NCBI GenBank assembly: GCA_021159525.1
Contig: JAGHEC010000044.1
Span: 1-9,654 of the forward strand
DNA: 9,654 nt
From: Deltaproteobacteria bacterium
GTDB lineage: Bacteria > Desulfobacterota > DSM-4660 > Desulfatiglandales > Desulfatiglandaceae
Reading direction: 5' to 3'
A model generated the notes under the pieces. The model saw only the letters and a list, made by a program, of their open reading frames with translations, made no database searches and was not told the origin of the DNA. Below are positions 1 through 6,129 of the stretch, piece after piece. Each line of letters begins with the position of its first letter. Position 1 is the first letter of the stretch. Position numbers and translations under genes: made by a program.

Positions 1-1117
1 GGATCCTTATGTCCATGCCGAGGGCTTCTTCTCGGCTGTAACCGGTCCCTTTCTCAAAGGCCGGATTGACGTACCGGATCGTCCCTGCGGCATCCGTAAT
101 GACAACCATGTCAAATGCCTGGTCGATAGCACGCTCCAGTCGTCTGCGATCAGCCTCAAGCTCCTTTGTCTCGGTAATATCAAGCGCTGTAAAGATAGTA
201 TCTCCTGAGCGGCTATATGTTTCAAAAGGGGAAACGGTCAGCAAGACCTCAATGATTTTTCCGTCCTTGCGCCTCCATCGGGTCTCGATGGTTGCCGTCT
301 TTTGCTCCCCGATCTGTCGGCATTTCTCCCTTTGCGCCGAATCGAAGGTCTTGTCGTCCGGATAGATCATTCTCTCACTTTTGCCCAGTAGTTCCTCTTG
401 AGAATAACCGACCATCTCACATAACGTGTCGTTGGCATGCCTGAAAACCTTGCCTTGCGTTACGCCGATGCCTGTTGGCACGCACTTGAATATGCTTGCC
501 AGCATGGCCTCAGTTTCCAGTAACTTTGCCCTTTGTAGTTCTCTTTCCTCCCTCAGATGATTCCTGTAGACGGCATACGAGATACCCTCAGCAATTTCCG
601 AGAATATCCGCAGGTTCTCCTCATCTTCCACAAAAACAGAGGGGCTGGATACAGCTATTAAGCCATAAAACTCTCCATTATGTTCCAGTCCTGCGGCCAT
701 GGCCCCCGTGTCTCCATAGGCCAGAGCGAGGGGACAATCCCCACATTCTGAAGAACGATTATGCACGCGCCTTGTCCCGCGCCCTTTCAACACATGGCTC
801 CAGCACGGGGGTGCCTTGCCCTCTCTCAGATACGCCGCCATGGGTGCGAAGTCTCCGTTGAAACCCGCGTTAAATATGGGGCCGATGCGATTTTGATCAT
901 CCGACAATGCAATCCATACATTAGGGTATCCAAAACCTGAGATCAGACTGTCGCAGCTCTTTTGAATGAGCCGGTCGAGATCCTTTTCTCTGGCGGTAAG
1001 CCAATTCAAATTGAGGGCGCCTCTGTACAGGGCATTTATGAATTTGAGCCTGGCTTGAGCATTCTCCAGGTCCTCGGAACTTTGTTCCGGCTTTTCATAA
1101 GTCGATTTCTTATACAT
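1..1117 (-). CDS. GAF-PAS-PAS sensor protein, probably a histidine kinase (3' end outside window)
   Basis: The frame is open from ATG at 1117 to the left edge (372 codons, no stop), so the C-terminus is missing. A GAF domain covers about residues 30-180, a first PAS about 203-318 (GYSQEELLGKS, then RWRRKDG, ending ALDITETKEL), and a second PAS starts near 325 (VITDAAGTIRYVNPAF). No transmembrane segment is visible, so it should be cytosolic. The GAF contains C105 and an ECGDCPLA motif (C125, C128), which could bind a metal or respond to redox; this is inference. The start is supported by GAGAAAGGG ten bases upstream, and it lies one base after the TGA of the upstream regulator, suggesting translational coupling. 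A histidine kinase output is most likely given the partner and architecture, but a GGDEF or other output cannot be excluded because it lies outside the window. Confidence 0.85.
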   Translation of the reverse strand, partial: MYKKSTYEKPEQSSEDLENAQARLKFINALYRGALNLNWLTAREKDLDRLIQKSCDSLISGFGYPNVWIALSDDQNRIGPIFNAGFNGDFAPMAAYLREGKAPPCWSHVLKGRGTRRVHNRSSECGDCPLALAYGDTGAMAAGLEHNGEFYGLIAVSSPSVFVEDEENLRIFSEIAEGISYAVYRNHLREERELQRAKLLETEAMLASIFKCVPTGIGVTQGKVFRHANDTLCEMVGYSQEELLGKSERMIYPDDKTFDSAQREKCRQIGEQKTATIETRWRRKDGKIIEVLLTVSPFETYSRSGDTIFTALDITETKELEADRRRLERAIDQAFDMVVITDAAGTIRYVNPAFEKGTGYSREEALGMDIRI

Positions 1118-1118
1118 G

Positions 1119-1615
1119 TCAAAGTTTCCCTTTCTCGGCCTGATCTTGATCAACGCCCGGGAGCTCCCGAATGTGCGGGATTAAAGCGTCCATATCGAGA
1201 GGCTTTGCCATACAGCCGTCTGCGCCGGCAGACAAAATCCGCTCTTTGCTCTCCTCCACATGGCATCCTGTGACGGCCGATATCTTGGTATAAGCTAAAA
1301 ACACTGGCCCCCCGAAGCCGTTTGCCGCTGCTTCCGTTTCATGCTTGCGGGATTGGAGGCCCCTCGCGAGCAGTTTCCTAACACCGGGTTCATGATCAAT
1401 GATGAGGATGTCTTTCTTGAGGAATGATTATAAGCGAGGGGATAGATCCCTTTTTCATGGACGAAGGATTCGGGATCTTTTTTTAAAATCCGGCAGTGTC
1501 CGCCCGGTTTGCGCGAGGCCCTGATCTCACCCGATCTGACCCGCCGAAAAAATATCCCCCGACTGACAGGGCAGCGCCTGGCGGCCTGCCCCACGGTAAC
1601 CATGCCTTCACCCAT
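1119..1615 (-). pseudogene. Broken HTH (MerR/excisionase-like) plus receiver response regulator
   Basis: Starting from ATG at 1615 (or 1603), the frame encodes an excisionase/BldC-like helix-turn-helix (VTVGQAARRC, GGHCRILKKD, SFVHEKGIYPLA). This matches an HTH domain seen fused to a receiver domain in Deltaproteobacteria. Near 1412-1418 (an AAGAAAG run) the frame shifts by one base. The next frame reads KDILIIDHEPGVRKLLARG, the start of a receiver with DH in place of the usual DD. After AAANGFGG the sequence jumps to VFLAYTKISAVTG and ends with SAGADGCMAKPLDMDALI. The central receiver part of roughly 40 residues, with the phospho-acceptor Asp, is absent. Without repair the HTH frame stops at 1297-1295. 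The receiver frame ends with TGA at 1121-1119, one base before the sensor gene. Adding one A at the A-run would restore HTH-receiver continuity, so an ancestral single gene is a strong inference. Confidence 0.82.
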
Positions 1616-1690
1616 TTTTTCTCAATCCATCCAACACAAAAAACGGTTGACACGCTCGTAAACAAAGGCATGCGCTCTGGTACGAAGAAA

Positions 1691-1842
1691 CGTATCAGCT
1701 CAATAATCAGGGGGTAACAGCGAAGGTAGCCCCGGGCAGGAGGATTTTTCTTCCGGTCCCTCCGGGGCGTAGGCTCTACGAGCGGGAGGCCGGCAGTCGC
1801 GTCAGAAAAACCCCGTCTGCCCCTGTTTATTGAGTTGTTACG
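1691..1842 (+). repeat. Inverted-repeat (MITE/REP-like) element, copy 1
   Basis: The left end CGTATCAGCTCAATAA and the right end (reverse complement CGTAACAACTCAATAA) form terminal inverted repeats. They continue inward as GGCAGGAGGATTTTTC on the left and, reverse-complemented, GGCAGACGGGGTTTTTC on the right. The left arm carries an extra block of about 22 bases (1714-1735) between the AT-rich tip and the GCAGG segment that the right arm lacks, which gives the element a direction. The centre has a hairpin, CGTAG-GCT-CTACG (1768-1780). The direct repeat TACGAAGAAAC lies at 1681-1691 and 1839-1849, a possible target duplication that partly overlaps the element ends. There is no transposase. Confidence 0.75.
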
Positions 1843-2013
1843 AAGAAACACCTGAAAAAGGCATTTCCTCAAATGTTTAAAATATAAAGTAAATGCACAC
1901 GGTGGGCCCGGAGGTTGAAGAGAAGGGGCCGAAAGATGGTCTCCGGGGTATGAATGATCCGTTAATCGACTGTTATTATAGATAAATACGTAATTGTAAA
2001 AAAATAATCATTA

Positions 2014-2027
2014 TGACAAATTTGTCA
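2014..2027. promoter_or_regulatory. Perfect 14-bp palindrome, possible operator
   Basis: TGACAAATTTGTCA is a perfect inverted repeat in an AT-rich stretch about 175 bases upstream of the EndoQ-helicase start. Its size and symmetry suit a dimeric repressor or activator site. No family could be assigned; it is not the Fnr/Crp consensus. The site could serve the plus-strand gene or be unrelated. Confidence 0.25.
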
Positions 2028-2121
2028 AGAACTGCTGGAACCCATTTCTTTGTTTTGCACACGCCGTTATTCTGTTGCCAGGAAAAATCAATGGAATAAA
2101 CAGAGCGAAAGAAGGTCCTGT

Positions 2122-2159
2122 TGTAATAGCTCAATAAACAGGGGCAGAAGGATTTTTCA
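2122..2159 (+). repeat. Solitary arm of the inverted-repeat family
   Basis: The stretch contains AATAGCTCAATAAACAGGGG followed by CAGAAGGATTTTTC. It matches the terminal arm of the elements at 1691-1842 and 5490-5862. It lacks the extra block found in left arms, so it most resembles an inverted right arm. No partner arm is found nearby. It ends about 40 bases before the EndoQ-helicase ATG and could therefore lie in the leader or promoter region of that gene. Confidence 0.65.
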
Positions 2160-2199
2160 AGATGTTGACATATGGGTATGAATGGTGTTTTGTAGCGCC

Positions 2200-5100
2200 A
2201 TGAAGTTCATCGCTGATCTCCATATCCATTCCCGCTATTCAAGGGCTGCTTCAAAGGCCCTTGACCCTGAGCTTCTCTTATTGTGGGCCCGCAAAAAAGG
2301 GATCTCTGTGATCGGCGCCGGTGATTTTACCCATCCCGCGTGGGTAAAGGAGCTTGGGGAAAAACTGGTGGAGGCGGAGGAAGGGCTCTTCCGTCTTAAT
2401 GCTGAGCTGGAAAACAAGGCGGAGGCAGCTCTGCCGAAGCTTTGTGAGGGCCCAACCCGTTTTCTGCTTACCGGGGAAATCAGCTGCATTTACAAGAAAA
2501 ACGGCAGGACCAGGAAGGTGCACCACCTGATTCTCATGCCTGACATGGCGTCGGTGGAGGGTTTCCAGAAACGGTTGGCCAAGATAGGCAACATCACTTC
2601 CGACGGACGGCCCATCCTGGGCCTGGACTCCCATGACCTCCTCGAAGAGACGCTGCACGCAAGCGACCGGTCCTTTTTTATCCCGGCGCATGTCTGGACT
2701 CCCTGGTTTTCCCTGTTCGGATCCAAGTCAGGGTTCGATGCCATCGAGGAGTGCTTTGAAGACCTGACCCCCCACATCCACTGCCTGGAAACAGGGCTGT
2801 CTTCGGATCCTGCCATGAACCGGCTCATCTCGGCCCTGGACAAGTATCTGCTGGTCTCCAATTCCGATGCCCACTCCGCTTCAAAACTGGGACGCGAGGC
2901 AAATCTCTTTGATACCACCCTGGATTACCCCCACATGGTAAAGGCCATGACGGAAGGGAACGGGTTCCTGGGGACAGTCGAATTTTACCCCGAAGAGGGA
3001 AAGTACCACCTGGACGGTCACCGGAAATGCCAGGTCAGGTGCAATCCCTGGGAAACCAGGGAGCACGGAGGAATCTGCCCGGTCTGCGGCAAACCAATGA
3101 CCCTTGGCGTCCTCAGCCGGATATATGACCTGGCGGATCGGGAAGCTCCTGTCATCACCAAGGATGTCCACAGCCTGATCCCCCTGACGGAGATCCTCTC
3201 CGAGCTGTTTGACTGCGGCCCTGCCGCCAAGAAGGTCATGAGACGGTACGAAGCGCTGCTCCGGGACCTTGGCCCTGAACTGCATATCCTGATGGAAACG
3301 CCCATTGCAGAGATCGAAAAGAATGGGGGAGCATTGCTTGCCGAGGCCGTCCGGAGGATGCGGCAAGGAAAGGTGATACGGGAGGCCGGGTACGACGGGG
3401 AATACGGCCGCATTCACCTTTTTTCTCCATCTGAAAAAGACGCCTTCGCAGGCCAGCTTGCCTTTTTCCTTTCCCCTGAACAACCGAAAAAAGGAGAACA
3501 GGCTCCAAAGATCATCAATAAAAATAAAAAGAAAAAGCCCACAAAGCAGGGCCGTTCTGTGCCTGAAACCCGGGCTACCGAATCTGATCCAATCCTCGGT
3601 CCCCTGAATAACGCCCAGCGGGAAGCCGTTGTTCACACCGGGGGGCACATTATTGTAGTGGCAGGACCGGGCACGGGCAAGACCCTCACCCTGACGCACC
3701 GGATGGCCTACCTGATCCGCTCAGGCCTGGCCACGCCGGAACAGATCCTGGGCCTCACCTTTACCCGCAAGGCCGCGCGGGAAATGGAAGAAAGGGTCGC
3801 TTCCCTCCTGCAGGGAAGCCCGGCATTGATTCCCCGCATCACTACTTTCCACGGTTTCTGCAGAGAGGTGCTCAGAGCGGAAGGCCCCAGGATCGGCCTC
3901 CCACGTGACTTTTCCATATGCTCGGAAGCGGACAGGGAGGCTCTTGCCGAGGAAATCGTTTCGGAAGCAAACGAGAGAAGAAGCAGCGCAAAGACATTGC
4001 TGAAGCGACTTCCACTCCTTAAAAGAGCGACTTTTTCTGATGGGGATCCCGGGAATCAAGAGGATGCAACGGCGTCTCTTTTTCTCGCATACCAGGAAAA
4101 GCTGAAGGATCATTGCATGCTGGACCTCGATGACCTGGAAGTGGAAACATGCAGGATCCTTGGCCAGTTTCCCGATGTGGCGAACAAATACGGAGGGAGG
4201 TATCCCGAAATATTCGTGGACGAATACCAGGATACCAACGGGACCCAGGTGAACATTCTGAAGGCCCTTGTGCAGGGCGGCGGGGCCAGAATCTTTGCCA
4301 TTGGGGACCCTGACCAGGCGATTTACGGGTTCCGGGGGGCCGAAGTGGAACATTTTTTTCGGTTCCGGGATGATTTTCCAGGGACACGGGGGATGACCCT
4401 CACCAGGAATTACCGGTCCGGCAGCAGTATCCTGGAGGGAGCCGCTGCCGTAATGGGTAAAGAGAAGTGCCTGGAAGCGGCCGGCGGCGAAAAAGGATCC
4501 ATATCAATTGCCCGGTGCCGCACCGAAAAGGAAGAAGCGGAAATGATTGTCGCTGCCATTGAGAGACTGGTCGGGGGCACCACTTATTTCTCTCTTGACA
4601 GCGGCCGGGTCGCTTCCCATGAAGACGGAATGTCTTTGTCTTTCTGTGATATGGGGATCCTCTACCGCCTCAACGCCCAGGGGGACGCCCTTGAACAAGC
4701 CATCTCCCGGGCAGGTATCCCGCTGGTACGTTCAGGGGAGGTCCCGCTCACCCAGGATGGATCGGTAGCTCTGATCTGGCACTTTCTCCAAACGCTTCAG
4801 TATCCGGGAGTGGACCATTATGCCGGGGCCTATACAGGCATGCTCCGGAAATTGGGCCTGGAGAATCCCGGGCCTTTGAAGGGCTTCAGCCCAGGAGCAG
4901 GGTTATTTGTGCTCATCCAAGAGAGTATCAAACATCATTTTCCGGACACAATGTCCCTGAACGAAAAAGAGCCGCTTCGCCGACTCCTGGGATGGGCAGA
5001 AGGGTTTGAAGGAGACCTCGGTGCTTTCCTGGACGCCCTTTCACTGGAAAGGGGAATTGATCACCAGCGCCTCATGGGAGACCGGGTTGCACTCATGTCC

Positions 5101-5409
5101 CTGCATGCCGCAAAAGGGCTCGAGTGGCCGGTGGTGTTCATTGCGGGGTGCGAGGATATGCTGCTCCCCTGTACGCTTTTCGGCGACCGGGATGATGCAG
5201 AGGAAAGGAGGCTTTTTTATGTGGGCATGACGCGCGCACGCTCGAAACTCATCCTTTCTCACACCCGCCGGAGAAGACTCAACGGCCGTATCCTTGAAAT
5301 GACTCCTTCCCGATTCCTCGAAGCGCTTCCCCCGGACCTCTGCCAGCCCCTCGAACGAGGCAAGTGGAAACCCAAGCCCAAATCCCACCAACAGCTCAGG
5401 CTCTTTTGA
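2200..5409 (+). CDS. Endonuclease Q-like PHP domain fused to UvrD/Rep-family DNA helicase
   Basis: This 1069-residue cytosolic DNA repair protein joins two enzymes. Residues 1-400 match the TIGR00375/EndoQ family: PHP metal ligands DLHIHS (H8, H10), GDFTHP (D42, H45), E93, H108/H109, H164 and SNSDAHS (D223, H225), then a four-cysteine zinc finger (C277, C281, C293, C296). EndoQ nicks 5' of deaminated bases and abasic sites. A lysine-rich linker (about 440-450) leads to a superfamily 1A helicase: Q motif LNNAQREAV (469), Walker A GPGTGKT (489-495), motif II VDEYQD (673-678), motif III GDPDQAIYGFRG (702), motif IV NYR (737-739), motif V LHAAKGLEW (968) and motif VI YVGMTRAR (1007-1014). All key residues are intact. 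The tail ends QLRLF, a sliding-clamp-binding motif. The ATG at 2200 was chosen because the family begins MKFIADLH; an in-frame ATG at 2182 adds six residues. Neither start has a strong ribosome site. It stands alone between repeats. Confidence 0.92.
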   Translation: MKFIADLHIHSRYSRAASKALDPELLLLWARKKGISVIGAGDFTHPAWVKELGEKLVEAEEGLFRLNAELENKAEAALPKLCEGPTRFLLTGEISCIYKKNGRTRKVHHLILMPDMASVEGFQKRLAKIGNITSDGRPILGLDSHDLLEETLHASDRSFFIPAHVWTPWFSLFGSKSGFDAIEECFEDLTPHIHCLETGLSSDPAMNRLISALDKYLLVSNSDAHSASKLGREANLFDTTLDYPHMVKAMTEGNGFLGTVEFYPEEGKYHLDGHRKCQVRCNPWETREHGGICPVCGKPMTLGVLSRIYDLADREAPVITKDVHSLIPLTEILSELFDCGPAAKKVMRRYEALLRDLGPELHILMETPIAEIEKNGGALLAEAVRRMRQGKVIREAGYDGEYGRIHLFSPSEKDAFAGQLAFFLSPEQPKKGEQAPKIINKNKKKKPTKQGRSVPETRATESDPILGPLNNAQREAVVHTGGHIIVVAGPGTGKTLTLTHRMAYLIRSGLATPEQILGLTFTRKAAREMEERVASLLQGSPALIPRITTFHGFCREVLRAEGPRIGLPRDFSICSEADREALAEEIVSEANERRSSAKTLLKRLPLLKRATFSDGDPGNQEDATASLFLAYQEKLKDHCMLDLDDLEVETCRILGQFPDVANKYGGRYPEIFVDEYQDTNGTQVNILKALVQGGGARIFAIGDPDQAIYGFRGAEVEHFFRFRDDFPGTRGMTLTRNYRSGSSILEGAAAVMGKEKCLEAAGGEKGSISIARCRTEKEEAEMIVAAIERLVGGTTYFSLDSGRVASHEDGMSLSFCDMGILYRLNAQGDALEQAISRAGIPLVRSGEVPLTQDGSVALIWHFLQTLQYPGVDHYAGAYTGMLRKLGLENPGPLKGFSPGAGLFVLIQESIKHHFPDTMSLNEKEPLRRLLGWAEGFEGDLGAFLDALSLERGIDHQRLMGDRVALMSLHAAKGLEWPVVFIAGCEDMLLPCTLFGDRDDAEERRLFYVGMTRARSKLILSHTRRRRLNGRILEMTPSRFLEALPPDLCQPLERGKWKPKPKSHQQLRLF

Positions 5410-5426
5410 TCCGGGTTGCCGGGATC
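5408..5426 (+). terminator. Weak stem-loop after the EndoQ-helicase gene
   Basis: GATCCGGGTTGCCGGGATC overlaps the stop codon and folds into a stem (GATCC/GGATC, a G-G mismatch, then GG/CC) with a TTG loop. It is followed by CCCTTTCC, which is not a proper T-run. It may aid termination or protect the transcript end, but it is not a convincing intrinsic terminator. Confidence 0.25.
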
Positions 5427-5489
5427 CCTTTCCTCCCCTTGACCGGTTGAACAAGGGACTTCGTGGGTAACTCATTCCCGTGTCATTAA

Positions 5490-5862
5490 CGTATCAGCTC
5501 AATAATTATGGGGATAACAGCTGAGGCAGGAGGATTTTTCTTCCGCTCTTGGCCGGTCTTTTCAGCGACGTATCTGCGGGGGACATTCGCCCCTTCAGCA
5601 TTCTCGACTTCGTCGAGCTGCGGCTTCCCCCACCGATAAGCCATGAAACCGGGGACCCATCCGAAGGATGGGGAGTCCGAGCAAAGCGAGGACAAACCGG
5701 GGACCCATCCGAAGGATGGGGAGTCCGAGCAAAGCGAGGACAAACCGGGGACCCATCCGAAGGGTGGGGTCTGAGTCGATCGAAGCGAGCGAAGAAGAGA
5801 CGGCGCCCTCCCGGCAGTCGCGTCAGAAAAACCCTCCTGCCCCGGGTTATTGAGCTGTTACG
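5490..5862 (+). repeat. Inverted-repeat (MITE/REP-like) element, copy 2, with internal tandem repeats
   Basis: The left end CGTATCAGCTCAATAA and right end (reverse complement CGTAACAGCTCAATAA) are nearly identical inverted repeats. Further in, GGCAGGAGGATTTTTCT on the left pairs with AGAAAAACCCTCCTGCC on the right, so a transcript would form a long stem. The extra left-arm block is about 11 bases here (ATAACAGCTGA). The end segment GGCAGTCGCGTCAGAAAAACCC (5813-5833) is shared with copy 1, and the block around 5541-5593 with copy 3. The interior holds a perfect hairpin, CTCGAC-TTC-GTCGAG (5603-5617), and the 48-bp tandem repeat at 5646. Open frames on both strands here are repeat translations, not genes. 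Confidence 0.8.
5646..5767 (+). repeat. 48-bp tandem repeat, about 2.5 units
   Basis: Two identical 48-bp units (5646-5693, 5694-5741) are followed by a diverging partial third (5742 to about 5767). Each full unit contains the hairpin CCCATCC-GAA-GGATGGG and a second foldback, GTCCGAGC-AAA-GCGAGGAC, whose stem has tandem G-A mismatches. The identity of the first two units points to recent duplication by slippage or unequal crossover inside the larger element. Confidence 0.9.
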
Positions 5863-6057
5863 TGAGGCGGATAATCCCAAATTTGACCAAAAATCACCCG
5901 TGAAGGGTTACGGGAAGAATTCCGCCGGGTAATGAAACGGCCCTGGCTGCCGTGCATAATGGCGCACGACAGGCATACCACCTGCATGCCCCCTGATCAC
6001 AGACTGCCCTATGGGTGCATCTTGTCTCCGCCACAATATCTTGTGGCCGGTTTTTCC

Positions 6058-6086
6058 TTGACACCCAACCCCATTTTCGCTACATT
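6058..6086 (+). promoter_or_regulatory. Sigma-70-type promoter of the hybrid kinase
   Basis: A perfect -35 box TTGACA (6058-6063), a 17-base spacer and a -10 box TACATT (6081-6086, four of six matches) sit just upstream of the kinase start at 6130. Transcription would begin near 6093 and leave a leader of about 37 bases. This argues against the longer open frame from 5932 being translated. Confidence 0.55.
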
Positions 6087-6129
6087 TCCCGTTAAAAAAA
6101 CGACTTCTATTACCTTGCCTCCCTTCGCC

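Larger units (their letters stand above)
1616..2199. other. Intergenic region with repeats, no gene
   Basis: No credible gene is seen on either strand between the divergently transcribed regulator remnant and the EndoQ-helicase. The region holds a complete inverted-repeat element (1691-1842), a solitary arm of the same family (2122-2159), and an AT-rich stretch (about 1870-2035) with a perfect palindrome at 2014-2027. A long minus-strand open frame across 1483-1872 is only a translation of the repeat. Promoters for both flanking genes should lie here, but no convincing -35/-10 pair was found for either. Confidence 0.6.

Noticed and set aside
1483..1872. Minus-strand open frame of 129 codons with an NNSINRGRRGF start region
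   Set aside because: It translates repeat copy 1. A similar peptide (NSSITRGRRVF) comes from copy 2, so the similarity is of DNA repeats and not of a protein family.
2165..2193. TTGACA with a possible -10 element just before the EndoQ-helicase ATG
   Set aside because: The sequence 17 bases downstream (around TTTTGT) matches the -10 consensus poorly and would require a leaderless transcript.
2881..3699. Minus-strand 272-codon open frame inside the EndoQ-helicase gene
   Set aside because: It is a shadow of the plus-strand gene, which has full domain and motif support across the same interval.
5646..5767. Tandem repeat considered as a CRISPR array
   Set aside because: The units are contiguous and identical with no variable spacers, and no cas gene is present.
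5506..5932. Overlapping open frames on both strands with repeated peptides such as HPSDGSPVCPRFART
   Set aside because: The repeats come from the 48-bp tandem DNA units, whose length is a multiple of three. There is no start signal or domain.
5932..6129. N-terminal extension of the hybrid kinase from ATG 5932
   Set aside because: A strong promoter lies inside it, the residues resemble no domain, and the codon use looks non-coding; ATG 6130 is preferred.
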